The notes under the pieces were generated by a model. It was not told the origin of the DNA. It saw only the letters and a program-made list of their open reading frames with translations, and ran no database searches. Positions 10,990-22,330 of a stretch of 64,000 nt of DNA are shown here, piece by piece. Position numbers and translations under genes: made by a program. The stretch spans positions 180,410,071 to 180,474,070 of the forward strand of contig NC_084462.1 in assembly GCF_027409185.1 (NCBI RefSeq), written 5' to 3'. This DNA comes from Cynocephalus volans (Eukaryota; Chordata; Mammalia; Dermoptera; Cynocephalidae). Positions within the stretch are counted from its first letter, which is position 1. Each line of letters starts with the position of its first letter.

Positions 10990-12154
10990 TGTGCTGGAGA
11001 CCAGCTCCAGTCCAGTTGTGGGTACCTGAAAAGGGAGAGGGAGGGTGGGCGAAAATAACAAACACAGACAGAGACCTCAATGCATCAATATGCACATTCT
11101 CTCTCTGTGGGCTGTCAGCATGTTGCAGCTGGAGCCCAGTAGAGCATGAGACAATGCCTTTTATTTAGATTTTTCTCTGCAGGGGGGTTTTGGGTATTAT
11201 TTTTATTGTATCAGAAAGCTTAAATCAATAGTCCAAAAGCAGGGAGGAAACTTTTTTAGAAGTCAGCAGGTCTTAGGTGATCAACTCGTGCTTCTACTTC
11301 CTGGAATCAGGTTATCAGATCGGCCATCCCTTCATTGTCTTGAAGTTATCTTGTGACCTTTTTCTGTTAGCAAGCTGTGGTTAATATCCACCCTGTTAAC
11401 AGGGTGGGAGCCAAATGTAAGAAGAACAGTGGATATTTGAGCAGCATTATCATGCACATTTTAAGGTTATGCATTGGCTATGGCCCTGTAATCTTGATCT
11501 AAATGTCAAAGTGTCATTGTGCACAGCACCATCTCTTACAAAACCAGTTACACTTTTTTATTTTTCTAAGATCTAATTTTGTAGGTTTAATAATTTTACA
11601 GCATATATTTTTATCCCAATACCTGATTTTTAATGATTTATTAAAACTGGACACCACCAAGTAAAGGGGGTTCTACAGTTTCGTTTCCATATACTTAATT
11701 TGTCCCAATCATATAATTTCTCATTAATACCAACCATTCTCTTGCCATTAATATAACCTCCAGTAAATGATGTTTGCCAACTTACATTAGGCTGCAGCTC
11801 ATATTTAGTCACGAGCGGTGCTTTTGGAACATATGTTGGTGTGGTCAATTTATCATAAGGGGATAATTTTAAATTGTCCAATTGACTCGGATCCTCTGTG
11901 GGAATGTTTAGTTCAATGACTGCATAATTATTTGTGTTATTTTTATAATCTTTTGGGAATTCAGAGAACTGCCACGCTAACCAAAATATCGAAAGAGAAG
12001 GCAAAAGCCACGAAGCCGAGGCAGGCGCCCTTACGGTTGTAGCAAGTGCTTGTAGCTGCGGCCTTGCCAGCAGCTCTCCCTCCAGTGGCCTTGCCAACTC
12101 AGAGAGGGCAGCCCAAGCTGACTCCTTTAGGATCCTGCCATGGCGTGGACTGCA
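10990..12154 (-). mobile_element. Solo LTR of a long-LTR ERV family, copy 1 (minus)
   Basis: On this strand the element runs from TGTGCTGGAG to GGACTGCA, so it has the TG...CA ends of an LTR. It interrupts the CCT3 retrocopy between codons that are adjacent in CCT3. CAAGGG (10984-10989) and CAAAGG (12156-12161) look like an imperfect 6-bp target duplication; the right end is uncertain by one base. It is the inverted, roughly 90% identical copy of the LTR at 13306-14759, with about 150 bp deleted. Read on the minus strand, U3 carries a Sag-like frame and the 3' third carries the R-U5 region. Class II (betaretrovirus-like) is my inference from the 6-bp duplication and the LTR length. Confidence 0.8.
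11630..12097 (-). pseudogene. Broken Sag-like U3 frame, LTR copy 1
   Basis: The open frame inside U3 ends at 11630, and the family start codon seen in copy 2 is not preserved here. Visible pieces are a hydrophobic stretch next to WQFSEFPKD, a possible N-glycosylation site in NNTNN, and a C-terminal half with PKAPL, YINGKR and TWWCPVL. A one-base deletion relative to copy 2 causes the early stop after INH. The place (U3 of a 1.2-1.45-kb LTR), the N-terminal membrane anchor and the spacing of the APL, VNG/ING and WWC-like motifs resemble the MMTV superantigen, a type II membrane glycoprotein. The resemblance is by eye only. The frame is damaged and unlikely to make a product. Confidence 0.45.
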
Positions 12155-13305
12155 CCAAAGGTGGAAAAGATAGCTGGGGGCATCATTGAAGACTCATGTG
12201 TCTTATGTGGAGTCATGATTAACAAGGATGTGACCCATCCACGAATGTGGCGCTATATCAAGAACCCTTGAGTTGTGCTGCTGGACTCTTCTCTGGAATA
12301 CAAGAAAGGAGAAAGCCAGACTGACATTGAGATTACATGAGAGGAAGACTTCACCCGAATCTTCAAATGGAAGAAGAGTACATCCAGCAGCTCTGTGAAG
12401 ACATTATGCATCTTAAACCTGTGGTCATCACAGAAAAAGGCATCTCAGATTTAGTTCAGCACTACCTCATGAGGGCCAATATCACAGCTATCTGCAGAGT
12501 CTGGAAGACAGACAATACTCATATTGCCTGAGCCTGTGGGTCCCAGATAATCATCCAACCAGAGGAACTGAGAGAAGATGATGTTGGAACAGGAGCAGGC
12601 TTGTTAGAAATCAAGAAAATTGGAGATGAGTGCTTTACATTCATCACTGAGTGCAAAGACCCCAAGGCCTGCACCATTCTCCTCCAGAGAGCCAGCAAAG
12701 AGATTCTCTCTGAAGTAGAACTCAACCTCCAAGATGCCATGCAAGTGTGCCACAAGGTTCTCCTGGACCCTCAGCTGGTGTCAGGAGGTGGGGCCTCTGA
12801 GATGGCTGTGGCCCATGCCTTGACAGAAAAATCCAAGGGCATGACTGGTGTGGAACAATGGCCATACAGAGCTGTTGCCCAGTCCCTAGAGGTCATTCCT
12901 CATACCCTGATTCAGAACTGTGGGGCCAGCACCATCTGTCTACTTACTTCCCTTTGGGCCAAACACACCCAGGAGAACTGTGAGACCTGGGGTGTAAATG
13001 GTGAGACAGGTACTTTGGTGGATATGAAAGAACTGGGCATATGGGAGCCGTTGGCTGTGAAACTGCAAGCATATAAGACAGCAGTGGAGATGGCAGTGCT
13101 GCTGCTGTGGATTGATGACATCATCTCAGGCCACAAAAAGAAGGGTGGCAAACAGAGCTGGCAAGGCAGGGCTCCTGATGCTGGCCAGGACTGAGTGGTG
13201 GGTAAGACTTCAACACACAGAACCAGCAGGGTCTTCTCCATTCCTGATCCAGAGTGCCAGTGACACTGGACATCTTTGTTTGAAAGGGATCAAGTTGTTG
13301 GAAGG
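12155..13305 (+). pseudogene. CCT3P: CCT3 processed pseudogene, segment 2 (middle, C-terminus and start of 3' UTR)
   Basis: The copy resumes in frame order with GTGGAAAAG and continues to the normal CCT3 end (APDAGQD, stop at 13192-13194), then 3' UTR to 13305. The longest open piece, 12601-13194, covers LLEIKKIGDE through the C-terminal lysine-rich tail and includes VSGGGASEMAVAHAL. Premature stops upstream (for example near 12270 and 12530) and many Arg-to-Trp/Cys/Gln changes at CpG sites mark it as dead. It is interrupted in its 3' UTR at 13306 by a second LTR. Confidence 0.95.
13300..13305. repeat. LTR copy 2 target-site duplication, left (6 bp)
   Basis: GGAAGG precedes the TG start of the LTR and recurs exactly at 14760-14765 after its CA end. 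A 6-bp duplication is typical of betaretrovirus-like integrases. Confidence 0.85.
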
Positions 13306-13403
13306 TGGCGTGGTCCACGCCATGGTAGAATCCTGAAAAGAATAGCTTGGGCTGCCCTCTCTGAGTTGGCAAGGCCTCCGGAGGGAGAGCTGCTGGCAGG
13401 ACC

Positions 13404-13808
13404 ATGGCTACGAGCACTTGCTTTCGCTGTAAGGATCTCTGCCTTGGCATAGTGGTACTGCTTTTACTCTCTCTTTTGATGTTTTGGTCAGTGTGGCAGT
13501 TTCCTGAGTTTCCAAAAGATGCAGAAAATGACACACAAACAGTTGTTGTCATAAAATTAGATAGTCCCACCAAAGATCTGGGAAGATTGAACAATTCCAA
13601 ATTGTCCCTTTTGAGTCAATTAATTATGCCAACAGATGTTTCAAAAACATCAGTTACAATTAATCATGAGCAATTGCCTTTACCAGAGAAATTAATAAAT
13701 AAAAGAAGTCCCCATCCTATTCCTACCATCTGGGTAAATGGTTACATGGGATATAATATGAGAAAGGGAAAACATTTGGTACCTTTCCAGGGGACATCCA
13801 AAATATGA
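13404..13808 (+). pseudogene. Broken Sag-like U3 frame, LTR copy 2
   Basis: The ATG at 13404, about 100 bp inside the LTR, opens a 134-residue frame. It has about 13 polar residues, then a strongly hydrophobic segment (LGIVVLLLLSLLMFW) as in a type II signal anchor, then WQFPEFPKD, a possible N-glycosylation site NDT, and later WVNGYMGY. A frameshift near 13800 stops it. Coding-like similarity to copy 1 resumes in another frame downstream, to about 14090. An LTR has no reason to hold such a frame except as an accessory gene in U3, as Sag does in MMTV. An env remnant is the main alternative, but the LTR ends and duplications argue against it. Moderate confidence at best. Confidence 0.45.
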
Positions 13809-14589
13809 TGTAAGTTGGCAAACATCATTTACTGGAGATTATATTAATGGCAAGAGAATGGTTGGTATTAATGGGAAATTATATGATTGGGATAAGTTAA
13901 GTATATGGGAATGAAACCATAGAATTCCCTTTACTTGGTGGTGTCCAGTTTTAAATAAATCATTAAGAATCAGGTGTTGGGATAAAAATATATGCTGTAA
14001 AATTATTAAACCTGCAAAATTAGATCTTAGAAAAATAAGAGAGTGCAACTGGTTTTGTGAGAGATGGTGCTGTGCACAATGACACTTTGACATTTAGATC
14101 AAGATTACAGGGCCACAGCCAATGCATATCCTTAAAATGTGCATGATAATGCTGCTCAAATATCCACTGTTCTTTTTCCATATGAACAGTAGGTTCATTC
14201 CATTAGAACATAAGATCATTAGACCCCCATTAGAATTTAAATGTTAGCATTTTTCTTTTTAGCAAATTTGTACTTACAGTTAGCAATAGACATAGGTCAT
14301 ATGATAGTACTGTCTATCACTTTGTAACTGCAATAGCCCCACCCTGTTAATAGGGTAGATATTAACCACAGCTTGCCAACAGGAAAAGGTCACAGGTTAA
14401 CTTCAGGACAATGAGAAGAGGTCGCGATCTGATAACCTGATACCAAGAGGAGGAAGCATGAGCTAATCACCTGAGATGTGCTGACGAAGGGAAAAAACTG
14501 GCTTCCCCCGTGCTTTTTGAATTATTGACTCAAGCTTGCTGATGTAATAAAAATAGTACCCAAAGCCCTCCTACAGAGCTGTAAAATTA

Positions 14590-14595
14590 AATAAA
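14590..14595 (+). promoter_or_regulatory. LTR polyadenylation signal AATAAA
   Basis: AATAAA lies about 165 bp before the LTR end, at the expected U3/R-to-R/U5 place. The inverted copy has an equivalent signal (TTTATT near 11159-11164). Confidence 0.65.
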
Positions 14596-14759
14596 AGACA
14601 TTGCCTCATGCTCTACTGGGCTCCAGCTGCAACACGCTGACAGCCCGCAGAGGGAGAACTTGCATATTGATGCACTGAGGTCTCCGTCTGTTTGTTATTT
14701 TCACTGACCCTCTTCATCCCTTTTCAGGTACCCACCCCCGCTGAAGCTGGACTTCAGCA

Positions 14760-14901
14760 GGAAGGGACTAGGCAGCACCTAGTCCAATTCTGTCCCAGCT
14801 CAGTTTTCAAAAGGCACTGACATATAATTCTCCTCTATTGTAAGCTTTCCATTTAATTTGCTTCCGATGATTAAATCTAAGTCATTTGAGAAAAAAGAAA
14901 G
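14760..14901 (+). pseudogene. CCT3P: CCT3 processed pseudogene, segment 3 (3' UTR end and poly(A))
   Basis: Following the LTR target duplication, the CCT3 3' UTR continues (TTCTGTCCCAGCTCAG, then TTGCTTCCGATGATTAAA). ATTAAA at about 14869 can serve as the poly(A) signal. A short A-rich tail at 14890-14901 precedes the right target-site duplication at 14902-14916. Confidence 0.9.
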
Positions 14902-14916
14902 AAAGAAATTAAAGAA
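14902..14916. repeat. CCT3 retrocopy target-site duplication, right (15 bp)
   Basis: Exact copy of 10297-10311. The L1-a sequence continues directly after it. Confidence 0.9.
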
Positions 14917-15181
14917 GACACAGAAAAATGGAAAGACATCCCATGCTCATGGATTGAAGGAACCAATGTTGTCAAAATGACCATACTACCTAAAGTGGTC
15001 TACAGATTCAATGCAATCTCCATCAAACAACCAATGACATACTTCACAGAAATAGAAAAAAAAAATTCAAAAATTGTTTTTTTCAAAAAAGAACAAGGTA
15101 CTAAAAATAGCCAAAACAATCCTGAGCAAAAAGAACAAATCAGGGGTCATCACACTCCCTGACTTCAAAATGTACTACAAA
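14917..15181 (+). mobile_element. L1-a, second segment (ORF2)
   Basis: ORF2 of L1-a continues after the CCT3 insertion (GGAAAGACATCCCATGCTCA, CAATGCAATCTCC) up to GTACTACAAA at about 15181. There the similarity stops and the 5' UTR-like sequence of L1-b begins. The last part of ORF2 of L1-a is missing. Confidence 0.8.
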
Positions 15182-16043
15182 ATTTTGACCATATTCCTCA
15201 TAGAAGTTGCCTGTGAGTGCCTCCATGGCCTAGATACTGGTGTGCTCAATAGTTCCTTGCTGAAGTGAGTGACACTGGGTTGGGTCATCAAAGTTGTGAG
15301 TGAGATCTTGAACTCTTGGGAGAAGTGCCTGGGTGCCCTGTCACTCTTCTGCTGAGGTGGGTGACCATGAGCAGCATCACTGTCACCCCAGCTAGTGACC
15401 TGGGACCTTCCTAGGTGCTCTGGGGTGATCTGAAGGTCTTCAGCTTAAATGGACAAACCTGAGTGGGGTTCCTGGGGGTTGGGACTAGGAACTTAAGCTT
15501 TGAGGGGGATAATGGGGTTGTCAGCAGCCCCTCAGCTAGAATCGGAACTCAATGGTGTCACTGGGGCTCTGGTATGAGACTTGTATCCCTAGGGGAGGCA
15601 TTGAAGTACTTTGTAACTTCACTGAGGAAGTGGGAAACACTGAGTGGGGTCACTGGATTTATGTGTGGGACCCTGTACTCTCAGGAGGAACCCTGGAATG
15701 GTCTGTAGCACTGCTGTTGAAGTGGAGTATTCTGGGTGAGGTGTTAGCAGTTTTGGATGTGACCCTTCACCCACAAGAGGGGTGTTGGAGGCCTCTATAG
15801 CTATTCAGCTGGAGTTGCCACTCTCGACAAGGCTGCTGCAGTTGTGGATGGGCCCCTCCAATTCTAATAGATTACTGGGACATTCTAGATCAGCTCAGCT
15901 GGGTCGGGATACCCTACATGAGGTTGCTGGGGCTGTTAGTAGGCTGCCATACCCCAAATAGAGATGCTAGATCCCTCTGAAATGCCCTTGCTGGAGCAGG
16001 CAGCCCTTGGCTGGCTCATTGGTGCTGCAGGCAAGTGTCTGTG

Positions 16044-16935
16044 CCTGAGAGAGGTGTATGAGTCCTCCACTACCTCTTTTGGCTGCATGAAATGCAAGGG
16101 CATCTCACCAAAGAATGTGGGGTTGCCAGCAGTGGCTAGATGCCCTGATTAGGTGGTTTTTTGACTCAGTCAAGTATTTGCGCTGACCCCCTCCATCCTG
16201 ATGGTGGCAACCTTGCTGTATTGGACCACCAGTTCCAAGGGTGCAGGATGCCACACAGACACGGAGTGGGCAACTCAGTGCAATGATATGGCCACAGGGG
16301 AGTGAAACCATTGCTGAGGCCAGAGCAAAATGGTCTTGAGTGTTGGGGCTGATATCAAGTCTGAAGCTGCTGTAGAAGCCTGGGGCTCAGGGGGTGGGGG
16401 AAGTTTAGCATGTGTTCCTACCTTCATTAATTCAGTCACATGTGCCACCAGGAGTTCCCTGAACCAGGCATGTGGCTGCAGAGATCACCCCTGAGAGAGG
16501 CATGTCAGTTCTCCTCCCCTTCTCATGGCTATAGTATTGTACAGTTTTCCTGCCAATGTAGGTGTGGTCACTGGCCATGGGCAGCAGACCTGAATAAGCT
16601 GCTTTCTGGGTCTGGAGGGTACACACACTGACCCCCTCCATCCTGAGGGTGGCACCCTTGCTGCACTGGACCATATGTTCCCAGGGCACAGGGCCAAATC
16701 CAAATCTAGGATGTTGAGACTGGTCTCAAGCTCACTGCAGCAGTCTGGGACCTGGGTGTTTGGACACCTCTGCATGTGTCCATCCCCAAACCAGTGCAGC
16801 CATGCGAGCCTGCAGCAGTTCTCAACACTGAGTGCATAGCTGTAAGGGCAGTGCAGACTCCCCAGTGGGTTGGGCTGCTGGTCTACTCACCTTCCCACAG
16901 TCATAAACTCCTCCTGAGTCCCTGCTGTTTGGGGG
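16044..16935 (+). repeat. Two tandem ~445-bp units in L1-b 5' UTR
   Basis: CCTGAGAGAGG occurs at 16044 and 16490. CTGACCCCCTCCATCCTG occurs at 16183 and 16628. Both pairs are 445-446 bp apart, with further similar sequence between them. This is a tandem pair of 5' UTR units, reminiscent of the promoter monomers of rodent L1. The outer ends are approximate. Confidence 0.65.
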
Positions 16936-17384
16936 ATGGTGTGCGGTGGCCAAGAATTTTTCCATTCTTTTTATTACTACCCTGAGTTTTTGCACTCACT
17001 AACATTTCTGCTGCTCCCTTGATGTGCTCTGGCTTCCTCCTTTAGTTTTTCTTATCCAAGTGTAGCTGCACATTCAATGCATTCTCCATCTTTGTGGGAG
17101 AGATGAGAAATGTCGAAGTAACCACACAGAGACTACACTACTGCATATACCCAGATCAAAATGAAAACACCCTACCAAATGGTCAAGATAAAAAAAACCT
17201 ACAGGAGGGATTCTCTCTCCTCAAAAGCCACTCGTGAGTATTAGAAGAAGCAACTGCTCAACCACATGCCCAGACATCGACACAAGGACACTAGAAATAT
17301 GAAAAGACAAGAAAATGTGACACTCCCAAAAGAATACAATAATTCTCCAGTATAAGACAATCAAACAGCAAGAAAACCTATGAA

Positions 17385-18046
17385 ATGACTGAAAAGGAAT
17401 TTCAAGCAGCAATCTTAAGGAAACTCAATGAAATACAAGAAAACTCAGATAAATGGCACAGCAAAATGAAAATAACAACCCTGGATCTGAAGGAAGAATT
17501 TTATAAAGAGATAGATACCTTTAAAAAGAATGTAGCAGAACTCTTGGAACTGAAGGATTCATTCAATGAAATAAAAAAATACAACAGAGAGCTTAAGCAA
17601 CAGGCTAGAAGAAGCAGAAGAAAGAATTTCTGACCTTGAAGACAGGCTTTTTGAAATGATCCAATGGACAAAGAAAAAAAAAAAGAATAAAAAAAGTCTG
17701 AGAGCTGTCAGACAACCTTAAACATACAAATGTTCAAATTATGCATGTTCTAGACAGGGAGGAGAAAGGAAAAGACATTGAAAACCTATTCAATGAAATA
17801 ATAGTGGAAAATTTCCCAAGTATTGGAAAAGATATGGACTTCCAGATCCAAGAGACTCAAAGATTCAGATTCAATCCCAAAAGGTCCTCTCCAAGATACA
17901 TTGTAGCCAAACTATCAAAAGTCAAAGACAAAGAGAGTATCCTAAAAACAGCAAAAGAAAGGTGTCAACTCACTTATAAGGGAGTCCTCATCACTGACAG
18001 CAAGTTTCTCAGCAGAAATCTTATAGGCAAGGAAAAAACGGGATGA
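17385..18046 (+). pseudogene. L1-b ORF1 pseudogene
   Basis: ORF1p remnant in two open pieces. 17385-17633 has the N-terminal part and coiled coil (MTEKEFQAAILRKLNEIQEN, heptad-like Leu/Ile spacing). 17741-18046 has the RRM/C-terminal part with QIQETQRFRFNPKRSS. A stop separates them and the final third is frameshifted. It is an RNA-binding chaperone of L1 in origin and is not functional. Confidence 0.8.
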
Positions 18047-18387
18047 TATATTCAAAGTACTAAAACAAAAGAACTGCCAGCCATGAATACTATACCCAGC
18101 AAGACTATCCTTCAGAAATGAAGGAGAAATAGTGTATTTCCCAGACAAAGAAAGACTGTGGGAGATCACCACCACATGACCACATTTCCTATAAGAAATC
18201 TTCAAGGGGATTTTGCATCTGGAATCCAAAGAATGGTAATCACCACGATGAATACATGATAAAGAACAAAACCCACTGGAAGAGCAGACATGCAAACAAG
18301 AAAGAGAAAGAAAATGTCTTACCATTTCAGAAAACCAACAAATGCCAAAGACAAAAGATATTTAAAACAACCAGAAAAATTAATAAA

Positions 18388-21300
18388 ATGCCAGGAGCAA
18401 GACAATACTTTTCAATAACAACACTAAATGTAAACGGATTGAATTCCCCACTTAAAAGACATAGACTGGCTGAATGGATATAAAAAATAGACCCAACAAT
18501 ATGCTGCCTATAAGACTTGCCTCACCTGTAAAGACTCACACAGATTGATGGTGAAGGGATGGAAAAACATACCATGCAAGTGGGAACCCAAAACGACCAG
18601 GAGTAGCTATTCTTATGTTAAATAACATAGGCTTTAAACCAAAAACTATAAAAAGATACAAAGAAGGACAATATATAATGATAAAGGGATCTATCCACCA
18701 AGAAGCCATAACAATCATTAATATACATGCACCCCAAATTGGGGCAACCAGATAGATAAAGCAAACACTATTAGACCTATAATGAGATATAGACCCCAAT
18801 ACAATAATATTTGGGGACATCAACATCCCTCTCCCAGCATTGAACAAATCATCTAGGCAAAAAAAAATCAACAGAGAAACACAAGATTTAAATTGCATTT
18901 TAGATCACTCAATCTTAGCAGACATCTACAGAACATTTCATCCAACAACCACAGAATGTAAATTTGTCTTATCAGCACATTGAACATTCTCCAGGATAAA
19001 CCACATGTTACATCACAAATCAAGTCATAAAAAGTCTAAAAAAATTGAAAACTTTTCAAGTAAGTTTTTCACAAACTAGAAATCAGTAACAAGTGAAACT
19101 TGGGAAACTATACAAATATATGGAGATAAAACCAAATACTCCTGAATAACCTATGAGTCAAAGAAGAAATTAAACAGAGAATTAAAAAATTTTTTGAAAC
19201 TAATGAAAATAATGACACATCATACCAAAAGGTATGGGATACTTCAGAAGCAGTACTAAGTGGGAAGTTTGTTGCAATAAATGCTTACATCAAAACAATA
19301 GAAAGACTTCAAATAAACAACCTAATGTTAACTTCAAAGAACTAGAAAAACAAGAAAATCTGATCCCCAAATTAGTAGATGGAAAGAAATAATTAAGATC
19401 AGAGTAGAAATAAATGAAACATAGACCAAATAAAATAAAATAAAATAAAAAAAGAAAGATAGAAAAGAGAAAACAAAAAGTTGTTTTTTTGAGAAGAGAA
19501 ACAAAAGAGGAAAGCCATTAGCTAGACTAACTAAAAAAAGAGAAACACCTAAAAAACAAAAATCAGAAATGAAAAAGGAGATATTACAACTGATACCACA
19601 GAAATGCAAAGAATCATCAGAGACTGTTATGAACAACTATATGCCGGCACATTTGAAAACCTGGAGGAAATGGATAAATTTCTGGACACATACAAACTAC
19701 CAAGACTGGACCACGAAGAAATAGAAAACCTGAACAGACAAATAACAAGCAACGAGATTGAAGCAGTAATCATCAGTCTCCCAACAAGGAAAAGCCCAGG
19801 ACCAGATGGCTTTATTGCTGAATTCTACCAAATGTTTAAAGCAAAATAGATAGCAATGCTTTTCAACTATTCCAAAAAATTGAAATAGAGGCTATCCTCT
19901 CAAACTCATTCTTTGAGGTCAACATCATCCTGACACCAAAATCAGACAAAGATACCACAAAAACTGAAACTACAGGCCAATATTCTTGAGGATATTGGTG
20001 ATGGACTTGTCATACATGACTTCTTTGTCTCTTTTTATAGTTTGTCATATAAAACATAGCAAAAATCCTCAAACAATTTTAGTAAACAGAATACAGCAGT
20101 ACATCGAAAAGATTATACATTGTCATCAAGTGAGATTCATCCCAGGGATGCAAGGATGGATCATCATATGCAAATCAAGAAATGTGATACACCACATCAA
20201 TAAAATCAAAGACAAAACTACATGATTATCTTAACAGATGCAGAAAAAGCATTTGACAAAATTTGGCATTCTTCATGATAAAGACTCTCAGCAAATTAGG
20301 TTTAGAAGGAAAAATATCTTGACACAATAAAAGCTATATATGACAAACCCATCACCAATATCATTCTGAATGGAGGAAAAGCTGAAGCTTTTTCCATTAA
20401 GAACAGGAGTAAGACAATGATGCCTACTCTCACAACTCCTAATTTACACAGTGTTGAAAATACTAGCCAGAGCAATCAGACAAGAGAAAAAAAAATAATA
20501 AAGGGCATCCAAATTGAAAATGAAGTCAAATTGTTCCTGTTTGTAGATGACATGATCCTATATATAGAAAACCCTAAAGACTCTACCAAATAATTCTTAG
20601 AGCTAATAAACAAATTCAGTAAAGCTGAAGGATACAAAATCAATATACAAATATCACACTGAAAATCAACTGCATTGTATATTGATAAATTTTTAAAAAA
20701 TCAGCAGCGTTTTTATACTCCAACAACAAACTGACAGAAAAAGAAATCAAGAAGACAAGCCCATTTACAATAGCTAATAAAAAAATAAAATATCTAGCAT
20801 AAATTTAACCAAGGAGGTGAAAGATCTCTACAACAAGAACTAGAAATCACTACTAAAGAAACTAAACAGGGCACTAAAAGATGGAAAGATATTTCATGGT
20901 CATGGACTGGGAGGATAAGTGTTGTGAAAATGTATGTACACCCAAAGCAACCTATAGATTCAGTACAATCCCCATCAAAATGCCAATGACATTCTTCATA
21001 AAAATAGAAAAAACAATCCTAACATTCATACAGAACAACAAAAGACCCCAAATAGCCAAAACAATCCTGAACAAAAATTAGAATAATTTATTTATAACTA
21101 ACTAAATAAATAAAGCTGGAGGCATTATTCTACCTGACTTCAAATTATACTACAAAGCTATAGTAACCAAAACAGCATGGCCCAGGCATAAAAACAGATA
21201 CATGGACCAATGGAACAGAATAGAGAACCCAGAAATCAATCGACCTACTTACAGCCAACTGATCTTTAAACAAAGGCACTAAGAACATACAGTGGAGACA

Positions 21301-22330
21301 GGACAGGCTCTTCAAGAAATAGTGCTGGGAAAACTGGACACCCATATGTAGAAGAATGAAATGAGACCTGTACCTCTCACCATATACCAAAATTAACTTG
21401 AGATGGACTAAAGTCTTAAATATAAGACATGAAACTATAAAATTCATAGAAGAAAACACAGAGGAAATTCTGCAGGATATAGGACTGGGCAAAGACTTTA
21501 TGAATGAGACCTCAAAGACACAGGCAACAAAAGAAAACATAAACAAATAGGATTTTATCAAACTGAAAAGCCTCTGTACAGCAACGGAAATAATCAACAA
21601 AGTGAAAGGACAATGAACAGAATGGGAGAAAATATTTGCAAACTATATTTCTGACAAGGGATTAATATCCAGAATATATGAGGAAATCAGACAACTTAAC
21701 AGTAATAAAACAAATAATCCAATTAAAAAATGGGCAAAGGAGCTGAACAGATATTACTCAAAGGAAGATATACAAATGGCCAATAAGTCTATGAAAAATG
21801 CTCAACATCACTAATCATCAGGGAAATGCAAATCAAAACCACACTGAGATATCATTTCACTTGTTAGGCAGGCTATTGACAAAAAGACAGACAAGAACAA
21901 ATGCTGGTGAGGATGTGGAGAAAGGGGAACTCTCCTACAGTGTTGACGGGACTGTAAATTAGCACAGCCGTTATGGAAAACAGTATGGAGATTTCTCAAA
22001 CAACTACAGGTAGAACTACTATATGATCTAGCAATCCCACTATTGTGTATATATCCAAAGGAATGGAAATCAACATGTGGAAGGGATACCTGCATTCCCA
22101 TGTTTATTGCAGCTCTATTCACAATAGCCAAGGGTTGGAACCAACCTAAATGTCCTTCAGTGGATGATTGGATAAAGAAAATGTGGTATATATACACAAT
22201 GAAATGCTTCTCATTTATAAAAAAGAATGAAATTCTGCCATTTGCAGCAACATGGATAAGCTTGGAAAAATTGTTAAGTGAAACAGGAGAGAGAAATACC
22301 ACATGTTCCCATTCAATACGTGGAAGCTAA
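18388..22330 (+). pseudogene. L1-b ORF2 pseudogene
   Basis: ORF2 opens with the ATG at 18388 (LNVNGLNSPLKRHR of the endonuclease start at about 18423-18470). The RT region includes [15 protein letters not shown] at 19789-19836; the RT catalytic motif region near 20545 reads VDDMILY rather than FADD. The C-terminal part is at 22043-22330. Numerous stops and frameshifts and two small insertions (about 19985-20050 and 20655-20700) show decay. Endonuclease plus reverse transcriptase in origin; inactive. Confidence 0.85.

Larger units (their letters stand above)
13306..14759 (+). mobile_element. Solo LTR of a long-LTR ERV family, copy 2 (plus)
   Basis: A 1454-bp element with TG...CA ends and perfect 6-bp target duplications (GGAAGG). 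It sits in the 3' UTR of the CCT3 retrocopy. It has a long U3 with an open frame from 13404, a polyadenylation signal AATAAA at 14590-14595, and an R-U5-like end. No gag, pol or env is attached, so it is a solo LTR left by recombination. The same family is at 10990-12154 in inverse orientation. The length resembles MMTV and the horse EqERV-beta1 LTRs (about 1.3-1.4 kb) rather than ordinary 0.4-1.0-kb LTRs. Confidence 0.85.

Noticed and set aside
12161..13194. Functional CCT3 gene
   Set aside because: Intronless, with poly(A) tail, target duplications, premature stops and LTR interruptions; clearly a processed pseudogene.
13404..13808. Reading the LTR frame as a retroviral env gene
   Set aside because: The stretch lies inside one TG...CA unit with its own 6-bp duplication and poly(A) signal, and the second copy has the same ends. 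An env gene would lie outside the LTR. Kept only as an alternative.
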